A stretch of DNA of 64,000 nucleotides from Leifsonia sp. ZF2019 (lineage in GTDB: Bacteria; Actinomycetota; Actinomycetes; Actinomycetales; Microbacteriaceae). The stretch spans positions 434,001-498,000 of the forward strand of contig NZ_CP065037.1 in assembly GCF_019924635.1 (NCBI RefSeq), read 5' to 3'. A model generated the notes under the pieces. That model saw only the letters and a list, made by a program, of their open reading frames with translations, made no database searches and was not told the DNA's origin. Made by a program: the position numbers and the translations under genes. Of the stretch, positions 1-8,608 are shown one piece after another (the stretch's first letter is position 1; the number at the start of each line of letters is the position of its first letter).

Positions 1-1
1 G

Positions 2-532
2 TTCCTGCGGCCGCTGGCCCGCCACCTGGCCGGCCGGGGACACGACGTGCACGTCGTCGACGGTCTGCGCTGGAACATCGCGTCGGTCGAGGACGGCGCG
101 CGCGAGGTCGCCCGCTTCCTCGTCGCGAGCGGGATCCCGCGCGTCGCCATCGTCGCCCACAGCAAAGGCGGCCTCATCGCGAAGCGCGTCCTCGAGCTGG
201 AGAGCGAGCGGATCGCGGTCGTGCTCGCCATCGCGACACCGTTCGCCGGGTCGCCGCTGGCGCGCCTCGTCCCGCTGGCGGGCGTCCGAGCGCTCGGACC
301 GGCGGGAGCGGACATCGTCGGACTGGCCGCGCGCCCCGCCGCGAACGATCGCATCGTCTCGATCGCGCCCTGGTTCGACCCGCACATCCCCGGGGGCAGC
401 GAGCTCGCCGGCGCCCGGTCCGTCCGGCTGCGGACCGGAGGCCACTTCCGCATCCTCTCGAGCCGCGAGCTGTTCCTGGTCGTCGACGAGGAGCTCGCGC
501 GTACGTCCCGGCGGCCTCCGGCCGCGACCTGA
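2..532 (+). CDS. alpha/beta hydrolase (lipase/PGAP1-like), 5' truncated by window edge
   Basis: The frame is open to the left edge, so the start codon lies outside the window; the GTG at 47 is internal because coding sense continues upstream of it (FLRPLARHLAGRGHDV). The visible part carries a nucleophile elbow AHSKGG and the neighbouring strands of an alpha/beta-hydrolase fold, followed by a candidate acid/His region (TGGHFRIL) near the end. The family is serine esterases or lipases, often acting on lipids or as putative acyltransferases; the substrate cannot be told. No signal peptide can be judged because the N-terminus is missing. It ends about 125 nt before the NlpC/P60 gene and is probably transcribed separately from it. 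Confidence 0.75.
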   Translation, partial: FLRPLARHLAGRGHDVHVVDGLRWNIASVEDGAREVARFLVASGIPRVAIVAHSKGGLIAKRVLELESERIAVVLAIATPFAGSPLARLVPLAGVRALGPAGADIVGLAARPAANDRIVSIAPWFDPHIPGGSELAGARSVRLRTGGHFRILSSRELFLVVDEELARTSRRPPAAT

Positions 533-658
533 GAGAACCCGAACGCCGCGCCGCGCGGTTCGCCGGTCGCGCCCAGATTCGCCCGCCTAGTCTCGAATGG
601 GTCGGGGTCCGGTCAGCGCCGGGAATCATACTCACGGGGTGGACGCGGAAGGAGCGGG

Positions 659-1474
659 ATGGCCACGGGCAGACCAGCGCGCCATCGAGTCGACGCCGGC
701 ACGGAGCGATCGCCCGGGCGCGTGTCCGGCAGGCGGCGAGCAGAGCCGGTCCGGTCCGGGCGCCGGGTCGAGCGCGCAGCGGAGCGTCGTGCCCTCCGCC
801 GGGTCGCCGGCCGGCAGACCGGCCGGGCCGCCGCGTTCACCGCCTCGGCCGCCGCGCTCGCGCTCATCGGCGTGGTCGCCGTCGTCCCGCCGGCGGATGC
901 CGCCTCTTCGGGCACCGCCCTGCTCGACGCGGCACTGCGCGCGGACTCCTCCAGCGCCAACGCGTCGTCGGACGGCCAGCATCTCGCGCTCGCCCGCTTC
1001 GCGGCCTCCACCGTCAGCCGCGACACCCCCGTCGCCTCGGCTCTGGCCGGGGTGGTGCAGTCCGAGGGCGGCGCGGCGGGCGATCAGGCCGCCTCGGCGA
1101 TCATGGATGCGCTGGCCGCCGGAGGCGCCCGTGCCGCCATCGTGAACACCGCGCTCTCCTACCTCGGCACGCCGTACGTCCTGGGCGGAGCATCCCGCTC
1201 CGGCATCGACTGCTCCGGGCTCGTGATGGTCGCGTATGCCGCTGCCGGAATATCCCTCGGGCACCTCGTCCACCTGCAGGACGACGCCGGGACCGTCATC
1301 CCCGAATCGGAGGCCGAGCCGGGCGACCTGGTCGTGTTCGACGACGAAGAGCACATCGGCATCTACCTCGGACACGGCACCCTCATCCACGCCCCCGACG
1401 TCGGCCGTGACGTGTCCATCACGACCGTGTGGCAGGGCGTCCCGCACCACTTCACCCGCATCCTGCCCGGCTGA
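659..1474 (+). CDS. secreted NlpC/P60 family peptidoglycan endopeptidase
   Basis: A 271-aa protein expected to cut peptide cross-bridges in peptidoglycan. The start is fixed by AAGGAG about 5 nt upstream of ATG 659. A long Arg-rich N-terminus is followed by a hydrophobic segment (about residues 56-75) ending in an AxA-like site, which fits export or an N-terminal anchor. The C-terminal NlpC/P60 domain (about 160-271) shows the catalytic Cys185 in DCSGLV, His232 in EEHIGIYLG and His244 in LIHAPDVG, so the triad appears intact. No SH3 or LysM cell-wall-binding domain is visible. The middle region (about 80-155) is Ala/Ser-rich. A small membrane-protein gene follows after about 50 nt. Confidence 0.88.
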   Translation: MATGRPARHRVDAGTERSPGRVSGRRRAEPVRSGRRVERAAERRALRRVAGRQTGRAAAFTASAAALALIGVVAVVPPADAASSGTALLDAALRADSSSANASSDGQHLALARFAASTVSRDTPVASALAGVVQSEGGAAGDQAASAIMDALAAGGARAAIVNTALSYLGTPYVLGGASRSGIDCSGLVMVAYAAAGISLGHLVHLQDDAGTVIPESEAEPGDLVVFDDEEHIGIYLGHGTLIHAPDVGRDVSITTVWQGVPHHFTRILPG

Positions 1475-1524
1475 TCCGACCTGATCCCGCGGCGTCGACG
1501 CGTCGCGACACGAACGGAGGAACG

Positions 1525-1803
1525 ATGTCCGCCCGCACCGTCCGCGCCCTCTGGGCGGTCGTCCCCTTCGCACTCGTCGTCGCGGTCGTCGCCTTCGCGC
1601 TGGTGGGCGCGCCCGGCATCGACCACGGCCTCGCCACCACGAAGGTCCCCACCCACTCCGTGCTGACGCGTCGCGACTGGGTCGACATCGCCGTCGGGTC
1701 CCTCTTCGTGATCGTCGCCGTCGGCATCGCCGGTCGGCTCCTGCTGAGGCGCAGGGTCGCCTCGGCCGGGGCGACGACCGCCGCTCCTCCCGGTCTCGAC
1801 TGA
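1525..1803 (+). CDS. small membrane protein, unknown function
   Basis: A 92-aa protein with two clear hydrophobic segments (about residues 10-28 and 57-75) separated by a short polar loop, ending in a basic then Ala/Pro-rich tail. ATG 1525 was chosen because GGAGG sits 5 nt upstream; an open frame extends further 5' into the end of the NlpC gene but without a ribosome site. No family is recognised. It may be co-transcribed with the NlpC/P60 gene, which ends 50 nt upstream. Confidence 0.65.
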   Translation: MSARTVRALWAVVPFALVVAVVAFALVGAPGIDHGLATTKVPTHSVLTRRDWVDIAVGSLFVIVAVGIAGRLLLRRRVASAGATTAAPPGLD

Positions 1804-1932
1804 GACGCGCACCGTGATCCCGTGCGGCGGATCACCCCGCGACGGCGCGGGATCCCGGTGGTAGGTTCGTGATCCGGTGATCTGTGCGGGAGGTCGCCGG
1901 GATCGCACGATACCCGCGCGGAGGCAGGGGAC

Positions 1933-3081
1933 ATGAAGCGCAGGGGAGAATCGGACGGCGGCGCGACGGTGACCGCGGGGCCGGGCGCAGCAGAAGGCGG
2001 CACGCGGTGGGGCGCGCTGGGCCGCATCAACCCGTTCACCTTCGGACTGGTCGGCGCCTTGGGCGTGCTGCTCGCCCTGTTGATCGGCGCGATGATCGGC
2101 CAGCTCTCGACCGTGCTCGTCTACATCGGGCTGGCGCTCTTCCTGGCCCTCGGGCTCGACCCGATCGTCTCGTTCATCGAGCGCAAGCTGCCGCGCGGCG
2201 CGGCGATCAGCATCGTGGTGGCCGTCGTGATCATCGTCTTCGCGGGCATCATCCTGGCGATCGTGCCCGTGCTCGTGCAGCAGATCTCGCACCTCGTCCA
2301 GACCCTTCCGACCACGATCGACGACATCACTAAGAGCGGCTGGTACAAAGACGTCACCCGCCAGTACGGCGACAGTATCCAGCAGGGCCTCGACGGCGTG
2401 CTGAAGTTCTTCAAGGACCCGGGCAACCTCGCGACGATCGGCGGCGGCCTCATCGCGGTCGGTGCCGGGATCGCCGGCGGACTCACCGGCGTGACGATCG
2501 TGCTGATCCTGACGCTCTACTTCATGGCGTCGCTGCGTTCGATCAAGCGCATCGCCGCCCGCTTCGTGCCCGAGTACCGCCGCGAGCGGTTCTCCGAGCT
2601 CGTGGACGACGTCTCCGGGGCCGTCGGCCGCTATGTCATCGGCCAGGCGAGTCTGGCGCTCATCAACGGAATCCTGAGCCTCATCTTCCTGACGATCATC
2701 GGGGCGCCGATGCCGGCGCTGCTCGCCCTCATCGCCTTCCTCGGCTCGCTCATCCCGCTCGTCGGAACCCTCATCGGCGCGATCGTCAACTCGCTGATCT
2801 GCCTGCTCGCCTCGCCGCTCACTGCGCTCGTCGCGTTCATCTACTACCTCGTGTACATGCAGGTGGAGGCGTACATCATCAGCCCGCGCATCATGAACAA
2901 GGCCGTCGCCGTCCCGGGCGCCATCGTCGTGATCGCGGCCGTCGGAGGCGGCACCATCGGCGGGATCCTCGGAGCGCTCGTGGCCATCCCGGTCGCGGCA
3001 AGCGCGATCATCATCATCCAGAAGGTCGTCTTCCCGGCGCAGGACCGCAAGACCGTGCCGCCGAAGGTGCCCGCCGCGTAG
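1933..3081 (+). CDS. AI-2E family transporter (PerM-like permease)
   Basis: A 382-aa polytopic protein matching the AI-2E/PerM permease family in length and pattern: N-terminal hydrophobic hairpin (about 35-75), a further TM near 95-120, a soluble domain, then a C-terminal block of several TM segments (from about 180). The segment GSLIPLVGTLIG and the PRIMNKAV stretch resemble the conserved C-terminal family region. Members export small metabolites, ions or signals; the substrate here is unknown and autoinducer-2 should not be assumed. ATG 1933 is preceded by GGAGG. A long hairpin (3114-3174) follows the stop and may end the transcript. Confidence 0.85.
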   Translation: MKRRGESDGGATVTAGPGAAEGGTRWGALGRINPFTFGLVGALGVLLALLIGAMIGQLSTVLVYIGLALFLALGLDPIVSFIERKLPRGAAISIVVAVVIIVFAGIILAIVPVLVQQISHLVQTLPTTIDDITKSGWYKDVTRQYGDSIQQGLDGVLKFFKDPGNLATIGGGLIAVGAGIAGGLTGVTIVLILTLYFMASLRSIKRIAARFVPEYRRERFSELVDDVSGAVGRYVIGQASLALINGILSLIFLTIIGAPMPALLALIAFLGSLIPLVGTLIGAIVNSLICLLASPLTALVAFIYYLVYMQVEAYIISPRIMNKAVAVPGAIVVIAAVGGGTIGGILGALVAIPVAASAIIIIQKVVFPAQDRKTVPPKVPAA

Positions 3082-3113
3082 CCCCGCCCGCCTCGACGCC
3101 GCCGACCCGCCTC

Positions 3114-3174
3114 CACAGGGGTCGCGAACTGCCGGAATAGGCGCGGCAGAGCGGCAGAATGCGACCCCGCTGTG
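3114..3174. terminator. 61-nt imperfect gene-end hairpin
   Basis: CACAG at 3114-3118 pairs with CTGTG at 3170-3174, and inside this GGGGTCGC pairs with GCGACCCC, with GCCG/CGGC further in, giving a long interrupted stem 33 nt after the stop of the AI-2E-type gene. There is no T-run. It resembles in size and placement the repeat families A-D but no second copy was seen in the window. Confidence 0.45.
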
Positions 3175-3200
3175 CGCGGTCTTTGCCGTTTCGGCAAGTT

Positions 3201-3217
3201 TGTCCGACATTTGGACA
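3201..3217. promoter_or_regulatory. probable GntR operator upstream of the regulator
   Basis: TGTCC (3201-3205) and GGACA (3213-3217) form an inverted repeat with a 7-nt centre, 21 nt before the GntR start. FadR-subfamily regulators bind short palindromes of this type and often repress themselves. No Shine-Dalgarno sequence lies before ATG 3239, so the mRNA may be leaderless, with this operator close to the -35/-10 region. Confidence 0.55.
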
Positions 3218-3238
3218 TTTGCTGTTAGCGTTGTCGGC

Positions 3239-4000
3239 ATGCCCCGCCTCGCACCCAGCGTCCCGCTCTCCGAACGCATCGCCCTGCAACTCCGGCAACG
3301 GATAGCGGTCGGCGAGTTCCCGGTCGGAAGCCGCCTGCCCACCGAGGTCGAGCTGGCCGAGGAGTTCGACGTCAGCCGCGGCTGCGTGCGGGAGGCCGTG
3401 CGGTCGCTCGTGCACGCCGGGATGCTCGGTGCCCGCGCGGGTTACGGCACGTTCGTCGTCGCGACCAGCGACCTTGCCCCCGCCCTCGCCCGCCGCCTCG
3501 AGCACGACCGGCTCGCCGACGTGCTGGAGGTGCGCCTTCTGCTCGAGCGCGAGGGCGCCCGGCTCGCCGCGCTCCGTGCCACTCCGGGGCAGCGCGAGGT
3601 GCTCGCGGCCGCACTCGCCGGCCGTGCGGCCGCACTCGCCACCGGGGACGCGCCGGCATACGCCGAGGCCGACCGCCGGTTCCACCGCGCGGTCTTCGAG
3701 GCCTCCGGAAACGTGCTCCTCGCCGAGCTCTACCGCGGCGCAGGGGGCAACGACCAGGCGCTCCTCCACCTCGACTCGCCCGACGTCGACCTGGCGGCGC
3801 TCGCCGACGACATCGCCCGCATCGACGAGACGCACGCCGAACTGGTCGCGGCGATCGACGCACGCGACCCGGAGGCCGCGGCGCTGGCCGCCGAGCGGAT
3901 GGTGCACGCCGCCCACGAGCAGGCCGGGTTCGAACCCGCGACCCCGGAACACGACACCGAGCCGGTCGCACCCGGCCACGCACAGGAGAACGCCCGATGA
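3239..4000 (+). CDS. FadR/GntR family transcriptional regulator
   Basis: A 253-aa regulator with an N-terminal GntR winged helix (about residues 8-72; LPTEVELAEEFDVSRGCVREA is the recognition region) and a C-terminal all-helical FCD-type ligand domain (about 85-240). ATG 3239 was preferred to an in-frame codon at 3200, because the family start (SERIALQLRQRI) follows directly and the operator-like repeat occupies 3201-3217. It overlaps the following MFS gene by 4 nt (ATGA), so the two form an operon and the regulator probably senses the transported compound or a product of it. The ligand is unknown. Confidence 0.87.
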   Translation: MPRLAPSVPLSERIALQLRQRIAVGEFPVGSRLPTEVELAEEFDVSRGCVREAVRSLVHAGMLGARAGYGTFVVATSDLAPALARRLEHDRLADVLEVRLLLEREGARLAALRATPGQREVLAAALAGRAAALATGDAPAYAEADRRFHRAVFEASGNVLLAELYRGAGGNDQALLHLDSPDVDLAALADDIARIDETHAELVAAIDARDPEAAALAAERMVHAAHEQAGFEPATPEHDTEPVAPGHAQENAR

Positions 4001-5328
4001 GCACAGAGACCCGACCCACGCCGGCGCAGGCCGCGCCCGCGACACCCGCCAGCCGCACGTCTGCCGCCGGTACCGACGGCCTCCGCCCCCTCCGCCCGGC
4101 CCTCGTGATCGCCGGCCTGCTGCTGGTCGCCGGCAACCTCCGTGCGGGCATCACGACCGTCGGCCCCGTGCTCGCCGAGCTGCAGCACGACCTCGGGCTG
4201 TCGTCGCTGACCGCGTCGATCCTGATCAGCCTGCCGTTGCTCGCCTTCGCCTTCGTGTCGCCCGTCGCGCCTGCTTTCGCCCGTCGGCTCGGCCTGGAGC
4301 GCGCGTTGGGCGCCGCCCTGGCCGGCCTGGCGGTCGGACTGGTGGTGCGGTCGCTGCCCGGCCTGCCGCTGTTGTGGATCGGGACCGCCCTCCTCGGCAT
4401 CGCCATCGCCGTCCTGAACGTCGTGCTCCCGGCCCTGGTCAAACGCGACTTCCCGACGCGCATCGGCCAGGTCACGGGCGCGTACTCGGCCGTTCAGGCG
4501 TCGTTCGCCGCTCTCGCCGCCGGCGCCGCCGTGCCCGTCGCCGCGCTGACGGCGTGGGGCTGGCGCCTCCCGCTCGGGATGTGGGCGGGTCTCGCGCTCA
4601 TCGCGCTCGCAGTGATGCTGCCCCAGTTCCGTCGCCGCACGGTCGTGCCGCCCGCGGAAGACGACCTGACCCTCGACGACCTGCGTCACCCGCGCACGGG
4701 CGCGACGGCGGCGGTGCCCGTCGCAGCGACCGCCGCCCGCACGCCGGCCACGGGCCGGTCTCCGTGGGGCACCGCGCTGGGCTGGCAGGTCACCGCGTTC
4801 ATGGGCCTGCAGTCCGTCGGCTTCTACGTGTTCATCACGTGGCTGCCGTCCATCGAGGGCTCGGCCGGGGTGGACGCGGCGGCGGCGGGAGTGCATCAGC
4901 TGCTCCTCAATGCCTTCGGCATCGGCGGGAGTCTGCTCGCATCCACGCTCATCCCGCGGTTCCGCGACCAGCGTCTTCCCGCGGTCGCCGGTCCCTCCCT
5001 CTTCGCCCTCGCCGCGCTCGGTGTGCTGCTCGCGCCGCAGCTCGGCGGGGTGTGGGCGAGCATGGCCGGCCTGGCGGGAGGCTCGAGCATCGTCCTCGCG
5101 CTGTCGTTCTTCGGGCTCCGCACCGGCAACCACCACCAGGCCGCCGCACTGTCCGGGATGGCCCAGTCGGTCGGCTACGTGCTCGCCGCCGCAGGGCCGG
5201 TCGCCGCCGGAGCGCTGCACGACGCGACCGGATCGTGGACGCCGGCGCTCGCCGTCCTGGTGGGGCTGCTCGCCGTGCTCGCCGTGTTCGGCTACCTCGC
5301 CGGGCGGGCGCGTGTGATCGGCGAGTGA
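3997..5328 (+). CDS. MFS transporter, CynX/NimT family
   Basis: A 443-aa permease with about 12 hydrophobic segments and a long charged central loop (about residues 210-255) between two six-TM halves. The stretch GNLRAGITTVGPVLAELQ after the first TM is typical of the CynX/NimT group (cyanate and nitroimidazole transport or resistance). No cyanase gene is nearby, so cyanate as substrate is not supported. Translation is coupled to the upstream GntR regulator by an ATGA overlap. It converges with the SRPBCC gene with only 8 nt between stops, leaving little room for a terminator. Confidence 0.85.
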   Translation: MSTETRPTPAQAAPATPASRTSAAGTDGLRPLRPALVIAGLLLVAGNLRAGITTVGPVLAELQHDLGLSSLTASILISLPLLAFAFVSPVAPAFARRLGLERALGAALAGLAVGLVVRSLPGLPLLWIGTALLGIAIAVLNVVLPALVKRDFPTRIGQVTGAYSAVQASFAALAAGAAVPVAALTAWGWRLPLGMWAGLALIALAVMLPQFRRRTVVPPAEDDLTLDDLRHPRTGATAAVPVAATAARTPATGRSPWGTALGWQVTAFMGLQSVGFYVFITWLPSIEGSAGVDAAAAGVHQLLLNAFGIGGSLLASTLIPRFRDQRLPAVAGPSLFALAALGVLLAPQLGGVWASMAGLAGGSSIVLALSFFGLRTGNHHQAAALSGMAQSVGYVLAAAGPVAAGALHDATGSWTPALAVLVGLLAVLAVFGYLAGRARVIGE

Positions 5329-5336
5329 CCGGAGCG

Positions 5337-5852
5337 TCAGGCCGGCGGGGCCGCCGCAGCCTCCAGTTCGCGCAGCGCCCCGGAGGTGAGCTTGTCGAGC
5401 GACTGATGCATGCCCGCGTAGGCGAAGACCGACATCAGGCTCCTGCGCCAGCCGTGCTCGGTGATCGTGAGCTCGGTGAGGCCGCGGACGTCGCGGAACT
5501 CCACGACCGTGCGGATGCCCTGGGAGAAGCCGTCGGGGAGCTGGTCGTCGGGGAGCGGTGTGCCGTCCTCATCCGTGATGCTCTGCGTGAACTCGAGCCG
5601 CTCGTGCGGAACGATCGCTGAGTAGACGCCGCCGGTGAAGCTCACGGCCCCGCCCTGATACTCGGGCGCTCGCATCCCGAAGACATACGCACCGCCCACG
5701 CGGAGGTCGATCGTCGCCGACTCGGAGGTGTAGTCCTCCGGGCCCCACCACTCGGTCACCAGCTCGGGGTCTGTCCACAGTCCCCACACGGTCGCCACGG
5801 GAGCGTCGAGGATTCGGCGCACCACCACGTTCGTGGTCTCGTCATTCGTCAT
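5337..5852 (-). CDS. SRPBCC / AHSA1-like domain protein
   Basis: A 171-aa protein of the START-like SRPBCC fold. The sequence VVVRRILDAPVATVWGLWTD followed by WWGPEDYT and a C-terminal amphipathic helix (GMHQSLDKL) is the AHSA1 (Hsp90-ATPase activator homolog) pattern. Such proteins bind hydrophobic ligands; the role here is unknown. It lies directly downstream of, and overlaps by about 11 nt, an ArsR regulator gene. ArsR-AHSA1 pairs are common in actinobacteria, and this one is very likely one operon under control of that regulator. Confidence 0.85.
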   Translation of the reverse strand: MTNDETTNVVVRRILDAPVATVWGLWTDPELVTEWWGPEDYTSESATIDLRVGGAYVFGMRAPEYQGGAVSFTGGVYSAIVPHERLEFTQSITDEDGTPLPDDQLPDGFSQGIRTVVEFRDVRGLTELTITEHGWRRSLMSVFAYAGMHQSLDKLTSGALRELEAAAAPPA

Positions 5853-6186
5853 CTGCTGTCTTCCTGTCTCGTGTCGTGTCGAGGTAGGCGGCCATCCGGT
5901 CGAGGCGCGCGTTCCACTGACGGCTCCGTTCGGCGAGCCAGGCCTCGACGTCGCCGATGGCCCGGGCGTCGAGGCGGTAGATGCGTTGCTGTGCGCGCTT
6001 CTCCACCAGCACCAGCCCGGACTCGCGGAGCACCTTGAGGTGCTGCGAGATCGCGGAGGCGCTGCTCGGGAAGGCGCCCGAGATGTCGCCGGCCGCGAGC
6101 TCCCCCCGGCGTGCCAGCAGGTCGACGATGGTCGATCGGGTCGGATCGGCCAGGGCGGCGAAGGCGGCGGTCGGAGCGGGGTTCAC
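5842..6186 (-). CDS. ArsR family HTH regulator
   Basis: A 114-aa winged-helix regulator; the core (ALADPTRSTIVDLLARRGEL, then SSASAISQHLKVLRESGLV) is the ArsR DNA-binding fold. No CxC metal site of the ArsR/SmtB type is visible, which fits the non-metal ArsR proteins that pair with SRPBCC genes. GTG 6186 is preceded by a close GAGG; a TTG at 6195 in the same frame is an alternative start. It is followed by the overlapping SRPBCC gene. The AT-rich region just upstream has a repeated octamer that could be its operator. Confidence 0.83.
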   Translation of the reverse strand: MNPAPTAAFAALADPTRSTIVDLLARRGELAAGDISGAFPSSASAISQHLKVLRESGLVLVEKRAQQRIYRLDARAIGDVEAWLAERSRQWNARLDRMAAYLDTTRDRKTADDE

Positions 6187-6194
6187 GGTCCTCA

Positions 6195-6235
6195 AATTAC
6201 AGCAATCGCTTAATTAACACAACACTGAATTACAG
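6195..6235. promoter_or_regulatory. AT-rich promoter/operator region of the ArsR-SRPBCC operon
   Basis: AATTACAG occurs twice as a direct repeat (6195-6202 and 6228-6235), flanking TTAATTAA (6210-6217). The patch is strikingly AT-rich against its surroundings and lies between the divergent ArsR gene and the 6305 gene, as expected for a regulated promoter. Confidence 0.45.
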
Positions 6236-6304
6236 GTGCCGCAGTGCGCACGTCGGTTCGCGGGCTTCCGCGTCATGATCCCCGGCCCGCCGGGTCTCTC
6301 GGGC

Positions 6305-6667
6305 ATGACAGCGTCCGTGCACCATCTCCGTTCCTTCCGGCCGCCGACCGGCGTCGCCGTCGTCGCGGCTGTGCTCGACGAGCTGGTCCGGATGCTCGAG
6401 CACCACGGCCTCACGGTGTGGGCAGACGAGCTCGGCGACGCCACACGCGCGCTTCGGGCGGGGCGCGCCGAAGGCCGATCCCGCGTCCGGGCCCTGCTGG
6501 ACGACCCGGACGGGCCGCGCATCGTCGGCCTCGGCTTCGGCTCGCCGGCCGCCATCACACGGTGGGTGTCGCTCTGCGACCGGCTGAACGAGCTGCTCGA
6601 CCCCGACGACGTCGCCGCGCGAGGGGCCCCCGCGGGAGCGGAATCCCGTAGGCTCTGCTCACCATGA
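6305..6667 (+). CDS. hypothetical protein
   Basis: A 120-aa soluble protein without a family I recognise. The sequence is mainly helical-looking (VVAAVLDELVRMLEHHGLTVWADEL, in pieces), with no signal peptide or TM. ATG 6305 is a choice among in-frame starts (also 6236 and 6275); none has a strong ribosome site. Its stop overlaps the start of the downstream AraC regulator by 4 nt (ATGA), which supports a real, co-translated gene. Confidence 0.55.
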   Translation: MTASVHHLRSFRPPTGVAVVAAVLDELVRMLEHHGLTVWADELGDATRALRAGRAEGRSRVRALLDDPDGPRIVGLGFGSPAAITRWVSLCDRLNELLDPDDVAARGAPAGAESRRLCSP

Positions 6668-7539
6668 GCGAGGGCCCGTCCATTCAGGAGCCGGCGCCGG
6701 CGGGCTTCGGCTTCCGTCGCCGGTCGGCCGGTGACGCCGTGGAGACGTGGGATGTCACGCTCGACGGCGTCGGGTTCGCCCGCCACCGCCACGAGACCTA
6801 CGGCATCGGAGTGACACTCTCCGGCGTCCAGCGCTTCTTCTACCGGGGCGAGCATCACGCGGGTCTGGCCGGGGAGTGGCACATCCTCCACCCCGGCGAG
6901 CTGCACGACGGCATGCCGGGGGACGCCGCCGGGATCGCCTACCGAATCTTCTACGTCGACCCGGCCGCGATCCGCGAGGCGGGCGGGGTGCGCGCGCTGC
7001 CCTTCGTCCGCGACCCGATCGCCCGGCCCGGGATGTTGCCCCTCCCGAGCCCCGCCGCCATCGCCCGCTGGTCGTCGCCGCACGACGACCTCCAGGAGGC
7101 GGAGATCGTCGGAGCGCTCGCTCGGATGCTCGTCACCGCCTCGGACGGCCCGTCGCCGACGCGCTCGCGGCATGTGGACCTCCCGGCCGTGCTGCGGGTC
7201 GCCCATGCTCTGCGCGACGCTCCGGCCGGCGACTGGGACGCGGCCCGGCTCGAAGCCCTCTCCGGACTCAGCCGGTGGGAGCTCGCCCGCCAGTTCTCCG
7301 CTGCACTCGGCACCTCCCCGAGCCGCTACCGCTCGGCGAGCCGAGTACGCGCCGCCCGCCGCCTGCTCGCCGAGGGCCGCTCGCTCGCCGACACCGCAAC
7401 GGCCGCCGGCTTCAGCGACCAGGCCCACCTCACCCGCGTGTTCCGCGAGACCCACGGCGTCACCCCGGGCCGCTGGCGCTCCGCGCAGCTCGCGCCCCGG
7501 AACCCGGTGATTCCGGAGCGCTCCCGCGCTCGGGCGTAG
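6664..7539 (+). CDS. AraC family transcriptional regulator
   Basis: A 291-aa regulator with an N-terminal cupin-like sensing domain (about residues 20-150; FARHRHETYGIGVTLSG and WHILHPGELHDG) and a C-terminal pair of HTH motifs (about 180-280; PAGDWDAARLEALSGLSRWEL and SLADTATAAGFSDQAHLTRV). Histidines in the cupin part could hold an effector. It is coupled to the preceding hypothetical gene by an ATGA overlap. The likely target is not evident; the neighbouring dehydrogenase converges and belongs to a LysR pair. Confidence 0.85.
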   Translation: MSEGPSIQEPAPAGFGFRRRSAGDAVETWDVTLDGVGFARHRHETYGIGVTLSGVQRFFYRGEHHAGLAGEWHILHPGELHDGMPGDAAGIAYRIFYVDPAAIREAGGVRALPFVRDPIARPGMLPLPSPAAIARWSSPHDDLQEAEIVGALARMLVTASDGPSPTRSRHVDLPAVLRVAHALRDAPAGDWDAARLEALSGLSRWELARQFSAALGTSPSRYRSASRVRAARRLLAEGRSLADTATAAGFSDQAHLTRVFRETHGVTPGRWRSAQLAPRNPVIPERSRARA

Positions 7540-7602
7540 ATCTCCGGTTCTGTCCTGAACGGGCGGCGTGTCGGTGCGGAACTCCGTACGGACGGTGGCC
7601 CG

Positions 7603-8493
7603 TCATCGACCCGGCGCGCGCGCCGTCAGCGCGGTGACCACCGCGGCCATGTCGTCGGCGGCGCGACCCGAGGCGGCGGTCTCCGCGAACAGCTCCCGGC
7701 AGATCGCGATCAGGGGATGGGCGGAGCCCGCATCCAGGGCAGCGTCCTCGATGAGAGTCGCGTTCTTGAGTACGTCGCCGATGGCGGCCTGGGGTGAGAA
7801 GTCGCCGTCGACGAGCTTCGCGGACTTGACCCGGGAGACCGCGGAGGCCATCGGGCCGGCATCCAGCACCTCCCGGAGCACGCGGGTGTCGGCGCCGACG
7901 ACGTCGGCGAAGTGGAACGCCTCGGCGAGGCCGGTGACCATCGTGATGAGGAAGGTGTTGACCGCGAGCTTCATCGTGAGGGCGGCGGGCACGGGACCGC
8001 AGGCGAAGCGCTGGGCGCACATCGCGTCGACGAGGGGCGCGACCTCGGCGAGGGCGTCGTCCGGGCCGGCGAGCATGGCGACGAGCGTGCCCTCGACCGC
8101 CGGCCCCCGCGAGCCGGAGACCGGCGCCTCCACGTAGCTGCCGCCCGCCGCGGCGATGTCGGCGGCCAGCGCGCGGGAGTACGCCGGCGTGACCGTGCCC
8201 ATCTGCACGACGACATGGCCGGCCACCCGCTCCGGGAACGCGTCCCCGTTCCGGTCCAGGGTGGCGTCGATGGCGGCCTCCGTGGCCAGCATGAGGATGA
8301 CGACGCGGCAGCGGGCGAAGAGGTCGCCGGGGTCGCGGGCGACGGCCGCGCCGAGGGCGGCCAGCTCGGCTGCAGGGCCGTCCGAGCGGTTCCAGACGAC
8401 GAGGTCCGTGCCGGCGGCCCGCAGATTGGCGGCCATCGGTCGGCCCATGATGCCGAGCCCGGCGAATCCGACGGGGGAGGACGAAGGATGCAT
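7603..8493 (-). CDS. NAD(P)-dependent beta-hydroxyacid dehydrogenase
   Basis: A 296-aa member of the 3-hydroxyisobutyrate/tartronate-semialdehyde reductase family. The Rossmann motif VGFAGLGIMGRPMA is at the N-terminus, the substrate signature APVSGSRGPAVEGTL follows near residue 125, and the catalytic-lysine helix region (MKLAVNTFLI) near residue 170. Members oxidise small beta-hydroxy acids or reduce semialdehydes; the specific substrate is not known. It is divergent from a LysR gene across 115 nt containing a LysR-like site, so it is the most likely target of that regulator. Confidence 0.87.
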   Translation of the reverse strand: MHPSSSPVGFAGLGIMGRPMAANLRAAGTDLVVWNRSDGPAAELAALGAAVARDPGDLFARCRVVILMLATEAAIDATLDRNGDAFPERVAGHVVVQMGTVTPAYSRALAADIAAAGGSYVEAPVSGSRGPAVEGTLVAMLAGPDDALAEVAPLVDAMCAQRFACGPVPAALTMKLAVNTFLITMVTGLAEAFHFADVVGADTRVLREVLDAGPMASAVSRVKSAKLVDGDFSPQAAIGDVLKNATLIEDAALDAGSAHPLIAICRELFAETAASGRAADDMAAVVTALTARAPGR

Positions 8494-8580
8494 CCCCCCA
8501 GCATCGCCGGTGCCGCGTCGAAGCGTCTTGAACGGATGTGCGCGGAGGGCGACGGCCGGGTGGGGCTATCGTGGAGGCGC

Positions 8581-8597
8581 CACAACCCCGTCTTGTG
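8581..8597. promoter_or_regulatory. probable LysR binding site
   Basis: CACAA (8581-8585) and TTGTG (8593-8597) form an inverted repeat with a 7-nt centre, matching the T-N11-A geometry of LysR sites. It lies just upstream of the LysR start and in the shared divergent control region, fitting autoregulation plus control of the dehydrogenase. Confidence 0.45.
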
Positions 8598-8608
8598 TCT
8601 GGAGCCCG

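Noticed and set aside
3997..5328. The CynX-family permease as a cyanate transporter in a cyanate operon.
   Set aside because: No cyanase or carbonic anhydrase gene is adjacent, and the family is functionally broad.
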